DNA of 64,000 bases from Arthrobacter sp. Leaf137 (GTDB lineage Bacteria; Actinomycetota; Actinomycetes; Actinomycetales; Micrococcaceae). The notes beneath the pieces are model-generated. The model was not told the origin of the DNA. It saw only the letters and a program-made list of their open reading frames with translations, and ran no database searches. The position numbers were made by a program, and so were the translations under genes. The stretch spans positions 220,692 to 284,691 of the forward strand of contig NZ_LMOI01000020.1 in the NCBI RefSeq assembly GCF_001423525.1, given 5' to 3'. Shown piece after piece: positions 52,402 to 60,750 of this stretch (position 1 is its first letter; the number at the start of each line of letters is the position of its first letter).

Positions 52402-52452
52402 GTGAGTTACTGGCTCACTGGACTAGCCTCTTAGACAGTGAGTCTATCTGTC
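52402..52452. promoter_or_regulatory. Candidate FadR/GntR operators between MatC and gntR genes
   Basis: Three dyads lie in the 135-bp divergent gap. They are gtgag/ctcac (52402-52406 and 52414-52418), a perfect tagac-N5-gtcta (52432-52446), and gacag/ctgtc (52434-52438 and 52448-52452). Overlapping dyads of about 15 bp fit the two-fold-symmetric sites bound by FadR-type dimers encoded next door. Confidence 0.55.
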
Positions 52453-52502
52453 AATAGCAGCGCGCTGTATTCTTGGGGTAACGACGACGTAGCGAGGGCT
52501 TT

Positions 52503-53201
52503 GTGGAGAAGACAGCACGGCTGGGATTGGAACGGGTTTCGCGGCCACGGCTTTACGAACAGCTGGTGGAGCAGATCCTTGCCTACATCGAATCGGCACA
52601 GCTGAAGCCCGGCGACCTCCTGCCGGCGGAACGCGACCTCGCCGAACGGCTGGGGGTTTCGCGCGCCACCCTCGCCCAGGCACTCGTGGCGCTGGAAGTG
52701 CTGGGCGTCATCGATGTCCAGCACGGCACAGGAGCCGTGCTTGCCCGGCGGCCCAGCGTGGCGTCCGTGATCAAGGGCCTCCGCGAACACCGCAGCCGGC
52801 TGCCGGAAATTGTCGAGGCACGCAGCACGCTGGAAGGAAAACTCGCGGCCCTGGCCGCTGCGAGGCGCACGGACGAGGACCTGAAGGCGATCGACCACGC
52901 CCTCGGGGTCATGGCCAAGGAAATCAGCGCCGGCGACCGCGGCACCCAGGGCGACGAACTCTTCCACGAAGCGATCACCGCAGCCGCCCACTCCTCGGTG
53001 CTGGCGCAGCTCATGGCATTCATCGCCGAGATGATCCTGGAAACCCGGATGGAATCCCTCGGCCAGCCAGGGCGGCCGGAACAGTCACTGGCCTCCCACC
53101 GGCGGATCGCCGACGCCATCCGGGACCAGGACCCGGAGGCCGCCGCCGAGGCGATGCTGGCGCACATCGAGCTGGTGTCCGACGTCGAACTCCTCCGCTG
53201 A
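52503..53201 (+). CDS. FadR-type GntR transcriptional regulator
   Basis: A 232-residue regulator with an N-terminal winged helix (LYEQLVEQILAYIESAQLKPG, LLPAERDLAERLGVSRATLAQAL, ALEVLGVIDVQHGTG) and a C-terminal FCD ligand domain (EIVEARSTLEGKLAALAA, FHEAITAAAHSSVLAQLM, SHRRIADAIRDQDPEAAAEAMLAHI), whose histidines usually bind a metal plus a carboxylate ligand. That ligand class fits the dicarboxylate cassette it faces. GTG start with GAGGG upstream. It is divergent from the MatC operon with dyads between. Confidence 0.93.
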   Translation: MEKTARLGLERVSRPRLYEQLVEQILAYIESAQLKPGDLLPAERDLAERLGVSRATLAQALVALEVLGVIDVQHGTGAVLARRPSVASVIKGLREHRSRLPEIVEARSTLEGKLAALAAARRTDEDLKAIDHALGVMAKEISAGDRGTQGDELFHEAITAAAHSSVLAQLMAFIAEMILETRMESLGQPGRPEQSLASHRRIADAIRDQDPEAAAEAMLAHIELVSDVELLR

Positions 53202-53230
53202 CCCCGCTCCCCCATCTGCGGCTAAACGGC

Positions 53231-53293
53231 AGATGCCCCATCAGATGGGGTTCCTAAAACCTGGTTTTAAGAACCGGATCTGATAGGGCATCC
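53231..53293. repeat. Intergenic hairpin element 1 (probable bidirectional terminator)
   Basis: Outer arms gatgccccatcagat (53232-53246) and atctgatagggcatc (53278-53292) pair with one mismatch. Inner arms ggttcctaaaacc (53249-53261) and ggttttaagaacc (53263-53275) pair with one mismatch. It lies between the convergent gntR and DUF4190 genes. The outer ends match element 2 at 58403-58465. Confidence 0.85.
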
Positions 53294-53309
53294 GGGGTGG
53301 GTGGGGCGG

Positions 53310-53882
53310 TCAGTACCCGTAACTCGAGGACGAGTATGACGCCAGCCCGATGATGAGCAGCAGCCAGAAGCCGCCGTATCCCAGCAGGCAGAGGTAGCCC
53401 AGGACCAGTCCGGTGATGGACATGCCCTTGCCCGAAGGTTCGCGCTTGAGGGCCATGTGGCCGGTAATGATGGCGGCAAGCTGCGGAAGCATCAGCCATC
53501 CCATGATCACTGATGCGATGCCGCACACCATGCTGGCGATGCTGAGGGTCTTGGGCTCGGCCTGCATGCCGTAGTACGCCGACTGCCCGTACTGGGCCTG
53601 CTGTCCGTAGGGGCTCGGCTGGGCGTAGGGGCTGGCACCGTCGTACTGGTTGCCGTACTGGTCGTTGCCATACTGTGGGCCGCCGTACTGGTTGCTCCCG
53701 TACTGCGCGGAAAGGCCCGGGTACAGCGGCGGCGGGGGAATGTCAGAGCCCGGCGAGCTGGATCCTTGCGGCGGGACGAACGGCGGCGGTTCATACCCGG
53801 ACGGCGGCGCGGGCGGAGTGCCGTCGCTGCCGGACGGGTTGTGCCACTGGGAGTCAGGGCGCTGGGAAGGCTGGTCAGTCAT
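53310..53882 (-). CDS. DUF4190 domain membrane protein
   Basis: A 190-residue protein. The N-terminal about 110 residues are Pro/Ser/Gly/Gln/Tyr-rich with repeated QYG units (YGNDQYGNQYDGASPYAQPS and similar), as in many actinobacterial membrane proteins. The C-terminus is a DUF4190 two-helix module (LSIASMVCGIASVIMGWLML, then the cytoplasmic loop GHMALKREPSGKGMSITGLV, then YLCLLGYGGFWLLLIIGLA). Function unknown. ATG start. Confidence 0.88.
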   Translation of the reverse strand: MTDQPSQRPDSQWHNPSGSDGTPPAPPSGYEPPPFVPPQGSSSPGSDIPPPPLYPGLSAQYGSNQYGGPQYGNDQYGNQYDGASPYAQPSPYGQQAQYGQSAYYGMQAEPKTLSIASMVCGIASVIMGWLMLPQLAAIITGHMALKREPSGKGMSITGLVLGYLCLLGYGGFWLLLIIGLASYSSSSYGY

Positions 53883-53942
53883 GGTTTTTCCCCCTGGAAT
53901 GTTGCTTCCAGCCTATCGCCTGCGGCGGCTTTCCGGGCGCCG

Positions 53943-54539
53943 TCAGTGCAGGACCAGCTTGACGGCCAGGCCAAGCATGACGATGCCGATTCCCAGGTCC
54001 AGGAACCGCCAGGTGCGCGGGTTGCCGAGCACCCCGGACAGCGCCCTGGCCCCGTACCCCAGCGCGGAGAACCACGCGATGCTGCCGGCAACGGCGCCGC
54101 CGGCGAAGACCCACCGCAGGTCCGGGCCTTGCTGGTTGGCCAGGCTGCCCAGGAGCACCACCGTGTCGAGGTACACGTGCGGGTTCAGGAAGGTCAGCGC
54201 CACCGTGCTGGCCACCACCGATCCCTTGGACCGGGGCGTGCCCTGCGCAAGGGCGGACGGCCGCAGCGCCGAGATGAAGGAGCGCACCGCGAACCAGGCC
54301 AGGTAGGCAGCTCCGCCCCACCGAAGAACTTCGAGGGCTTCCGGAAAACGGGTTACCAGCGCGCCGATCCCGGCGGTCCCGCCCAGGATCAGCGCAGCAT
54401 CACCTGCCATGCACACGGCAACCACCACGCCGATGTGCTCACGGCGGACTCCCTGGCGGAGTACGAAGGCATTCTGGGCACCGATGGCCACGATCAGCGC
54501 CAGCCCCGTCAGCATCCCGGTGATTCCTGTCATCAACAT
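53943..54539 (-). CDS. LysE/ArgO family amino-acid exporter
   Basis: A 198-residue exporter with six predicted helices. LysE signatures include GLALIVAIGAQNAFVLRQGVRREH, FALIL-type helices around GDAALILGGTAGIGALV, and TFLNPHVYLDTVVLLGSL, which carries the conserved Asn-Pro and Asp. It likely exports lysine and/or arginine. A good leaderless promoter precedes ATG 54539 (two codons before a second ATG). The divergent LysR/ArgP gene is its usual regulator. Confidence 0.93.
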   Translation of the reverse strand: MLMTGITGMLTGLALIVAIGAQNAFVLRQGVRREHIGVVVAVCMAGDAALILGGTAGIGALVTRFPEALEVLRWGGAAYLAWFAVRSFISALRPSALAQGTPRSKGSVVASTVALTFLNPHVYLDTVVLLGSLANQQGPDLRWVFAGGAVAGSIAWFSALGYGARALSGVLGNPRTWRFLDLGIGIVMLGLAVKLVLH

Positions 54540-54546
54540 GCAGTCA

Positions 54547-54575
54547 ACGGTACGGACCTCAGCATCTGAAGACAA
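54547..54575 (-). promoter_or_regulatory. Predicted leaderless promoter of the LysE exporter gene
   Basis: On the minus strand TTGTCT (54575-54570) and TACCGT (54552-54547) are spaced exactly 17 bp, and the ATG starts 7 nt after the -10. No ribosome site is present. Confidence 0.55.
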
Positions 54576-54597
54576 ACGATTGATTCTGGGGTTGCAT

Positions 54598-54603
54598 TAG
54601 AAT
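54598..54603 (+). promoter_or_regulatory. Predicted -10 of the leaderless argP/lysG transcript
   Basis: TAGAAT ends 6 nt before the ATG at 54610, and no ribosome site is present. The -35 is not evident. With the divergent exporter promoter it forms a typical LysG-type control region. Confidence 0.5.
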
Positions 54604-54609
54604 TTCTTC

Positions 54610-55557
54610 ATGAATCTCGAGCATCTCCGCGCACTGTTGGCCGTCATTGACGAGGGCACCTTTGAGGCCGCGGCCGATCTCCTGCGCGTCACCCCGTCCG
54701 CCGTCAGCCAGCGCATCAAGGCGCTGGAGGCTTCCACCGGGCAGGCCCTGGTGCGCCGGCGGGTCCCGTGTGTTCCCACCGACGCCGGGGCCGTGCTGCT
54801 TCGGATGGCCCGCCAGGTGCAGGTCCTCGAGGCGGAAGCGTCAACCGCACTGGGAACCGCCACAGCCTCCAGCGCCACCCTGCCGGTGGCCATCAACGCG
54901 GATTCGCTGGCCACGTGGTTCGTGCCCGTCCTCGCCGTGGCCGCCACGTGGGCGGACACCACCCTGGACCTTCACGTCGAGGACCAGGGTTTCAGCAGCC
55001 AGCTCCTGCGACAAGGTGACGTCATGGGCGCCGTCACCTCCGATCCCGTCCCTGTCAGCGGTTGCCGGGTGGAGTTGCTGGGCCACATGCGGTACGTCCC
55101 GGTGGCCGCGGCCGCCCTGCGTCAACGGTTCGCCAAGGGCAATACGGTGGACTGGGCCCGGATGCCGGTCCTGAAATTCAATGCCAAGGACAACCTGCAG
55201 CGCGGGCTGCTGGCGGCGAAAGGCGTTGGGCAGGTTCCGCCCACCCACACGGTTCCGTCGTCGGAAGGGTTCCTCGCGGCCATCAAAGCCGGCCTGGGTT
55301 GGGGCATGCTCCCTGAACTTCAGCTGGGCACCGAGCTGGCCGACGGCTCGCTGGTCCTCGTCGGGAAGAACGCCCATGAGGATGTTCCGCTCTACTGGCA
55401 ATCCTGGTCTTTGGACTCGGAGCGGCTCCGCCGGATGGGCGGGGCGGTCCGCGACGCCGGCCTTGGCACGCTGCGCTCAGCCGCCCCGGAGAATGGCGGC
55501 AGCGCAGGCAGCAAACTCAGCGCGTCCAGAACGGCAGGACGTAGACCGCAAAAATAA
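54610..55557 (+). CDS. LysR family regulator, ArgP/LysG type
   Basis: A 315-residue LysR-type activator. The N-terminal HTH is LRALLAVIDEGTFEAAADLL followed by VTPSAVSQRIKALEASTGQALVRRR. The C-terminal effector domain has the ArgP pattern ATLPVAINADSLATWFVPVL and SSEGFLAAIKAGLGWGMLPE. ArgP/LysG activates the divergent exporter in response to lysine or arginine. The last about 20 residues are a non-conserved tail, and the 3' end overlaps the convergent NERD gene by 41 bp. Confidence 0.94.
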   Translation: MNLEHLRALLAVIDEGTFEAAADLLRVTPSAVSQRIKALEASTGQALVRRRVPCVPTDAGAVLLRMARQVQVLEAEASTALGTATASSATLPVAINADSLATWFVPVLAVAATWADTTLDLHVEDQGFSSQLLRQGDVMGAVTSDPVPVSGCRVELLGHMRYVPVAAAALRQRFAKGNTVDWARMPVLKFNAKDNLQRGLLAAKGVGQVPPTHTVPSSEGFLAAIKAGLGWGMLPELQLGTELADGSLVLVGKNAHEDVPLYWQSWSLDSERLRRMGGAVRDAGLGTLRSAAPENGGSAGSKLSASRTAGRRPQK

Positions 55558-56458
55558 CGAAGGCCGCCAGGAGGGCGAGCCGGCCCGCGCTGGTGCCGCC
55601 CCGCGCCTGCGGTTTCCCGCTTCGGTTCCGCCCGGCAGTTCGGGCCGCTCCGCCGGTGCCTGCAACCGGGATGGCACGCCCCGCGGGATGCCGGGAAACA
55701 CTGCCGCTCCGGCTCCGGTCAGGACCTGCAGCCCGGGGATTGTCCGCGCCGCGACGGTCCGCGGCGGGAGCGCCCGTCCGCGGCCCGGCAGGCCGTGGAC
55801 CGGCCGGCGGGAGGCCCCCCGCCGGCCGCACCACTGTTCCCGGCCGGACATTCCGGAACGCCGTGATGCCGGGCTCCTGCTCGTGGGTAAGTTCCTCCCC
55901 CAGTTGGGCATAAAGTCCCACGACTGTTTGGTGGTCCAGCACCGGCGGCAGCGCCTCGATGGCACCCACCACGCGCTGGCTGCCCGCGACGGCGACGTCC
56001 GAGTTCGTCACGCCAAAGAGGTCAGGCTGGGCGGCCATGCAGATCAGCGGCCGGACCAGCCGGCGGTGCGGCGGCGCCAGCACGGACGCGACGGCGGCGC
56101 ACTGCGCCAGTGCGCCTTCCACTGCCTGGGTCCGCGCATACCGGCCCTGCCAGAGCACTCCCGATGCCACCCGCACCTCACCGGTCCAGTTTTTGGAATC
56201 GACCACCACCACGCCGCCAGGACCCACCAGGACGTGGTCCAGGTTGGCCTTGGGCCGGCCGGGCCAGTGCACGTCGTGCAGCACGTACCAGCCGTGCGGG
56301 ACCAGTTCGCTGAGCTTGTCCGCCACCACGCGTTCGCCCACGGCACCCGCATCCCACGCTTTCGTGGAGCGCTCGGCCGCGTCCAGCCGGCGCTTGAGCC
56401 TGGCTACCCGCTCAGCGGCCAGCCTGGACTGTTCGGCTGCCCCGTCTCCTGCCCCCAT
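55517..56458 (-). CDS. NERD domain protein with C-terminal membrane helix
   Basis: A 313-residue protein with a nuclease-related NERD domain at residues about 35-150 (AGAVGERVVADKLSELV, WYVLHDVHWPGRPKANLDHVLVGPGG, VVVVDSKNWTGEVRV). The Asp and the Ser-Lys of the PD-(D/E)xK-like core are present. A long Pro/Ala/Arg-rich linker leads to one membrane helix (LALLAAFVIFAVYVLPFW). The ATG at 56458 has AGGGAC upstream. NERD proteins may process nucleic acid or act in signalling; the role here is unknown. Confidence 0.88.
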   Translation of the reverse strand: MGAGDGAAEQSRLAAERVARLKRRLDAAERSTKAWDAGAVGERVVADKLSELVPHGWYVLHDVHWPGRPKANLDHVLVGPGGVVVVDSKNWTGEVRVASGVLWQGRYARTQAVEGALAQCAAVASVLAPPHRRLVRPLICMAAQPDLFGVTNSDVAVAGSQRVVGAIEALPPVLDHQTVVGLYAQLGEELTHEQEPGITAFRNVRPGTVVRPAGGLPPAGPRPAGPRTGAPAADRRGADNPRAAGPDRSRSGSVSRHPAGRAIPVAGTGGAARTAGRNRSGKPQARGGTSAGRLALLAAFVIFAVYVLPFWTR

Positions 56459-56697
56459 GGTGCGTCCCTGCTTCCGTGCCGGACGGGCGAAAAGCGGCGG
56501 GCCGCCGTCGTCCCCTGCTGTGGTTGTTCGAGCCGGGAGGCGGTGGATAGCCTTCCGGATTTTTCGAAAGTAACAGCGCGCGCAGGGGCCGGTATATAGG
56601 TACTTTTCGGGGCATGTACTCAGGTTGGCTACTTGGTTAACGGCTCGTTTTCGATGACGTGCCGCCGTCACAGGGGCCGGAATGTGGCCCTGCCGTT

Positions 56698-56726
56698 TTG
56701 ACTCCGGCGAGGTTCTGGCATGCTAG
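56698..56726 (+). promoter_or_regulatory. Predicted promoter of pgm
   Basis: TTGACT (56698-56703) is a near-consensus -35. The 17-bp spacer ends at tgctag (56721-56726), just before the ATG at 56732, which lacks a ribosome site. A leaderless transcript is likely, though the -10 match is poor. Confidence 0.45.
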
Positions 56727-56731
56727 GTCCC

Positions 56732-58393
56732 ATGGCTAGCCGCGCGGGTACAGTTGCCCAACCCCAGGACCTTGTTGACATCACAGCGCTCCTCGATGCG
56801 TACTACGACATCTCGCCGGACCTGGGTGACCCAGGCCAGCGCGTGGTGTTCGGCACGTCGGGTCACCGCGGATCGAGCCTGAAGGCCTCGTTCAATGAAA
56901 AGCACATCGTGGCCATCACCCAGGCCATCGTCGAATACCGGGCGGCGCAGGGCGTCACCGGCCCCCTGTTCCTTGCCAAGGACACCCACGCCCTGAGCGA
57001 GCCGGCACAGAACTCGGCCCTCGAGGTCCTTGCCGCCAACGGCGTCCAGGTCCTGGTCGACGCCCGGCACGGCTACACGCCCACCCCGGCGCTGAGCCAC
57101 GCGATCCTCACCTACAACCGGAACGCCGGTGCCGGCGCCCCGCAGGCAGACGGCATCGTGGTCACCCCCAGCCACAACCCGCCGCAGGACGGCGGCTTCA
57201 AGTACAACCCGCCCCACGGCGGCCCGGCGGACTCCGACGCCACCGGCTGGATCGCCAACCGCGCCAACGAACTGCTCGAAAACGGCCTGCGCGGCGTCAA
57301 GCGCATCCCGCTGGCCGACGCCCAGGCGGCCGACACCACAGGCAAGTTCGATTTCCTTTCAAGCTACGTGGACGACCTTCCATCCGTCCTGAACCTGGAC
57401 GCCATCCGCGACGCCGGAGTCCGGATCGGCGCGGACCCCATGGGTGGCGCCTCCGTGGACTACTGGGGCGAGATCGCCGAGCGCCACCACCTGAACCTCA
57501 CCGTGGTGAACCCCACCGTGGACCCGCAGTGGGCCTTCATGACCCTGGACTGGGATGAGAAGATCCGCATGGACTGCTCATCGCCGTCGGCCATGGCCTC
57601 ACTGATCCAGCGGATGACCGTTGGCGCGGACGGGTCCACCGCGTACGACATCGCCACGGGCAACGATGCGGACGCGGACCGGCACGGCATCGTCACGCCG
57701 GACGGCGGGCTGATGAACCCGAACCACTACCTCGCAGTGGCCATCGACTACCTGTACCGCAACCGCAGCGGCTGGAACCCGGCTTCGGTGGTGGGCAAGA
57801 CCCTGGTGTCCTCCTCCATCATCGACCGTGTGGCGGAAAGCCTTGGCCGCAAGCTGGTTGAGGTTCCCGTGGGCTTCAAGTGGTTCGTCCCCGGGCTGCT
57901 CTCCGGCGACGGGGCGTTCGGCGGCGAAGAATCGGCCGGCGCGTCCTTCAACAAGCTGGACGGCAGCGTCTGGACCACGGACAAGGACGGCATCCTGCTG
58001 GCCCTGCTCGCATCCGAGATCACCGCCGTCACCGGCAAGTCCCCGTCGCAGCTGTACAAGGGCCTCACGGACCAGTTCGGCGCGCCCGTCTACGCCCGGA
58101 TCGACGCCGCCGCCACGCGTGAGCAGAAGTCGGCACTCGGCAAGCTCTCGCCGTCGGACGTCACCGCTACGGAACTGGCAGGCGAGGCAATCACTGCCAA
58201 GCTCACCGAAGCTCCCGGCAACGGCGCCTCCATCGGCGGCCTGAAGGTGGTCACGGAGAACGCCTGGTTCGCCGCACGTCCGTCCGGCACCGAGGATGTG
58301 TACAAGATCTACGCCGAGTCCTTCAAGGGCGAGGAGCACCTGAAGCAGGTCCAGGCCGAGGCCAAGGCCCTGGTGGACAGCGTCATCGCCTGA
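56732..58393 (+). CDS. pgm: Phosphoglucomutase (alpha-D-glucose-phosphate specific)
   Basis: Interconverts glucose-1-P and glucose-6-P, linking glycolysis with glycogen, trehalose and cell-wall sugar synthesis. The 553-residue chain has the alpha-D-phosphohexomutase order: [19 protein letters not shown], the phospho-serine loop [19 protein letters not shown] (Ser147), the metal loop [18 protein letters not shown], the sugar loop [10 protein letters not shown], and the phosphate-binding loop [13 protein letters not shown]. The ATG at 56732 is the second of two close ATGs and follows the predicted -10 by 6 nt. It is followed by a hairpin between convergent genes. Confidence 0.97.
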   Translation: MASRAGTVAQPQDLVDITALLDAYYDISPDLGDPGQRVVFGTSGHRGSSLKASFNEKHIVAITQAIVEYRAAQGVTGPLFLAKDTHALSEPAQNSALEVLAANGVQVLVDARHGYTPTPALSHAILTYNRNAGAGAPQADGIVVTPSHNPPQDGGFKYNPPHGGPADSDATGWIANRANELLENGLRGVKRIPLADAQAADTTGKFDFLSSYVDDLPSVLNLDAIRDAGVRIGADPMGGASVDYWGEIAERHHLNLTVVNPTVDPQWAFMTLDWDEKIRMDCSSPSAMASLIQRMTVGADGSTAYDIATGNDADADRHGIVTPDGGLMNPNHYLAVAIDYLYRNRSGWNPASVVGKTLVSSSIIDRVAESLGRKLVEVPVGFKWFVPGLLSGDGAFGGEESAGASFNKLDGSVWTTDKDGILLALLASEITAVTGKSPSQLYKGLTDQFGAPVYARIDAAATREQKSALGKLSPSDVTATELAGEAITAKLTEAPGNGASIGGLKVVTENAWFAARPSGTEDVYKIYAESFKGEEHLKQVQAEAKALVDSVIA

Positions 58394-58402
58394 TTTAACG
58401 CC

Positions 58403-58465
58403 AGATGCCCTATCACTTGGGCTCCCTCTCCATGCCGGATGGGGACCCCAAGTGATAGGGCATCT
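58403..58465. repeat. Intergenic hairpin element 2 (probable bidirectional terminator)
   Basis: Perfect 19-bp arms agatgccctatcacttggg (58403-58421) and cccaagtgatagggcatct (58447-58465) with a 25-nt loop lie between the convergent pgm and reductase genes. The outer sequence gatgccc-atca and its complement match element 1; the rest differs. Confidence 0.9.
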
Positions 58466-58479
58466 TGGGTTAAGCGGGG

Positions 58480-59085
58480 TCAGACGGTGCGGACGGCCTC
58501 GTCGTAGGAGAACTTGGGCTTGGCGGCGCCCCAGGCTTCTTCACCGGGCTGGCCGATGTTGACCACCAGGAAGCTCTTCTGGTCGCCGGCCGGGAAGAAC
58601 GCGGCGTCGATGGCGGCAAAGTCGGCGCCGGTCATTGGGCCTGCGGCGAAGCCGAGCGAGCGGACGGCAAGGATGAAATAGCCGGCCTGCAGGTGGGCGT
58701 TGTTGTTGCCGGTGCTGGCGGCCAGGGCGGGATCCGCGTCGTACATGGCCTTGGGGGCGTTGTAACCGGGGAGGAAGCTGTCCCACTTGCCGGCCCAGTC
58801 CGTCTCGTAGCTGAGGATGGCCACCAGCGGAGCGGAGGCGGTCTTGGCCTGGTTGCCGCGGGACAGGGTGCCCACCAGGGTTGCGCGGGCCTCGTCCGAG
58901 CGGACGTAGGTGACGCGAAGCGGCTGGGAGTTGAACGCGGTGGGCCCGAACTTGGTCAGTTCGTAGATGGCCTGGGCCTGCTCCTCGGTGACCTCACCGG
59001 TGAAGGAGTTGGCGGTGCGGGCCTGGGCGAAGATGGCGTCAACGGCTGCCGAATCGATAACCGCTTCTTCATGGGCAATGGTCAT
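58480..59085 (-). CDS. Malonic semialdehyde reductase-like nitroreductase-family protein (RutE/HadB-like)
   Basis: A 201-residue FMN-binding nitroreductase-fold protein. It resembles RutE/HadB: FAQARTANSFTGEVTEEQAQAIYELTKFGPTAFNSQPLRVTYVRS, SYETDWAGKWDSFLPGYNAPKAM, then NNAHLQAGYFILAVRSLGFAAGPMTG and FLVVNIGQPGEEAWG. RutE reduces malonic semialdehyde to 3-hydroxypropionate in uracil degradation. The ATG at 59085 has GAAAGG upstream; the open frame to 59229 is longer but less well supported. A uracil permease gene faces it across 237 bp. Confidence 0.85.
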   Translation of the reverse strand: MTIAHEEAVIDSAAVDAIFAQARTANSFTGEVTEEQAQAIYELTKFGPTAFNSQPLRVTYVRSDEARATLVGTLSRGNQAKTASAPLVAILSYETDWAGKWDSFLPGYNAPKAMYDADPALAASTGNNNAHLQAGYFILAVRSLGFAAGPMTGADFAAIDAAFFPAGDQKSFLVVNIGQPGEEAWGAAKPKFSYDEAVRTV

Positions 59086-59322
59086 TCGCGTACCTTTCGC
59101 TGCGGCTCCCCCGCCTGCCGGGGTGGGCCTCTGGTTGCTTTCCATAGTTGCAACTTCAACTGCTTGCCGCCTCTTCCCGTGACGGCAGGTGACGTTGGCC
59201 ACAGCAGATCGCTGGTGCCTGCCGGGCAACTACGAACGGCAGCCGCCCAGCAGGGCTGGCGGTATTCTGGACCAAGTTGATCTTCGCCCCCTCGCGGCAC
59301 CCCCTGAAAGGCATTCCTTCCC

Positions 59323-60675
59323 ATGAGCATGCTCGGAATCAAATGGAAGCTGCACGGCACCGGAAAATCCATCAAGCCCGGCCAGGTGGTGGCCCCGGAT
59401 GAGCGATTGGCGTGGCCCCTGACCATTGGCGTGGGCATGCAGCACGTGGTGGCCATGTTCGGCGCCACGTTCCTGGTGCCCATCATCACCGGCATGCCGC
59501 CGGCTACCACACTGTTCTTTTCCGGCATCGGTACGCTCCTGTTCCTGGTGGTCACCAAGGGCCGCGTGCCCAGCTACCTCGGCTCAAGCTTCGCGTTCAT
59601 CGCACCCATCACCGCGTCCCAGGCGCAGTTCGGCATTCCGGGTGCCCTTGGCGGCGTGGTGCTGGCCGGTGCCACCCTCGCCCTGGTGGGTGCGGTGGTG
59701 CAGAAGTTCGGCGCCGGATGGATCAACCGGCTGATGCCGCCCATCGTCACCGGCGCCATCGTGGCGCTGATCGGCCTGAACCTTGCGCCCGCCGCAAAGC
59801 AGAACTTCGACGCCGCCCCCATCACCGCCGTCATCACCCTGGCAACCATCATCCTGGTCAGCGTGCTGTTCCGCGGGATCCTGGGCCGGCTGAGCATCCT
59901 GGTGGGCGTGGTGGTGGGCTACCTCGTGGCCATGCTCCGCGGCGAGGTCAGCTACGACAAGATGGACGCCGCCGCATGGGTGGGGCTGCCGCACTTCCAG
60001 ACCCCCGAGTTCCACATCGGCGTCCTGGGCCTGTTCGTCCCGGTGGTGCTGGTGCTGGTTGCGGAGAACATCGGCCACGTGAAGTCCGTGGCCGCCATGA
60101 CAGGCCAGAACCTCGACGGCGTCTCCGGGCGCGCGCTGATGGCCGACGGCGCCGCGACGGTCCTGGCGGGCTTCGGCGGCGGATCCGGCACCACCACATA
60201 CGCCGAGAACATCGGCGTCATGGCTGCCACCAAGGTGTATTCGACGGCGGCCTACTGGGTGGCGGGCATGTTCGCCATCCTGCTCAGCTTCTCCCCGAAG
60301 TTCGGCGAACTCATCGCCACGGTCCCGCCGGGGGTGCTGGGCGGTGCTGCCACCATGCTGTACGGCATGATCGGCATCCTGGGCGTAAAGATCTGGGTGC
60401 AAAACAAGGTCAACTTCTCCAACCCCGTCAACCTGACCACGGCCGCCGTAGCACTCATCATCGGCATCGCCGACTACACCTGGACCATCGGGGACCTCAC
60501 GTTTACCGGCATCGCCCTGGGGTCCGCGGCAGCATTGGTGATCTACCACGGCATGCGGTCCATCGCGAAGGCCCGCGGAACCGTGGCCGAGCCCGAAACC
60601 GAGCAGGGCGGACTGCCGCCCTCGGTCAAGTCGGCGCTTAACGCGGCATCGAAGCGCGGCCACAAGAAGCGCTGA
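59323..60675 (+). CDS. Uracil/xanthine permease (NCS2 / NAT family)
   Basis: A 450-residue nucleobase:proton symporter with about 14 helices. Signatures are MQHVVAMFGATFLVPIITGM, VLVAENIGHVKSVAAMTGQNLD and the NAT motif in GGGSGTTTYAENIGVMAATK (the [QEP]-N-x-G-x4-T-[RKG] pattern is present). The uracil-specific branch is likely. The C-terminal tail is polar (PETEQGGLPPSVKS). Facing a RutE-like reductase suggests pyrimidine use, but no rutA-D genes are in the window. Confidence 0.92.
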   Translation: MSMLGIKWKLHGTGKSIKPGQVVAPDERLAWPLTIGVGMQHVVAMFGATFLVPIITGMPPATTLFFSGIGTLLFLVVTKGRVPSYLGSSFAFIAPITASQAQFGIPGALGGVVLAGATLALVGAVVQKFGAGWINRLMPPIVTGAIVALIGLNLAPAAKQNFDAAPITAVITLATIILVSVLFRGILGRLSILVGVVVGYLVAMLRGEVSYDKMDAAAWVGLPHFQTPEFHIGVLGLFVPVVLVLVAENIGHVKSVAAMTGQNLDGVSGRALMADGAATVLAGFGGGSGTTTYAENIGVMAATKVYSTAAYWVAGMFAILLSFSPKFGELIATVPPGVLGGAATMLYGMIGILGVKIWVQNKVNFSNPVNLTTAAVALIIGIADYTWTIGDLTFTGIALGSAAALVIYHGMRSIAKARGTVAEPETEQGGLPPSVKSALNAASKRGHKKR

Positions 60676-60721
60676 ACCCCTTGTTCAGATAGCCGTTCCC
60701 GGCAGCCCGTGTAGGGTGAGA

Positions 60722-60741
60722 AGACGTCAAGCACTACGTCT
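60722..60741. promoter_or_regulatory. Inverted repeat just before a ribosome site
   Basis: Perfect arms agacgt (60722-60727) and acgtct (60736-60741) with an 8-nt loop end immediately before the GGGGGA ribosome site of the membrane-protein gene. It could be an operator or an mRNA hairpin that controls translation. Confidence 0.4.
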
Positions 60742-60750
60742 GGGGGATCA

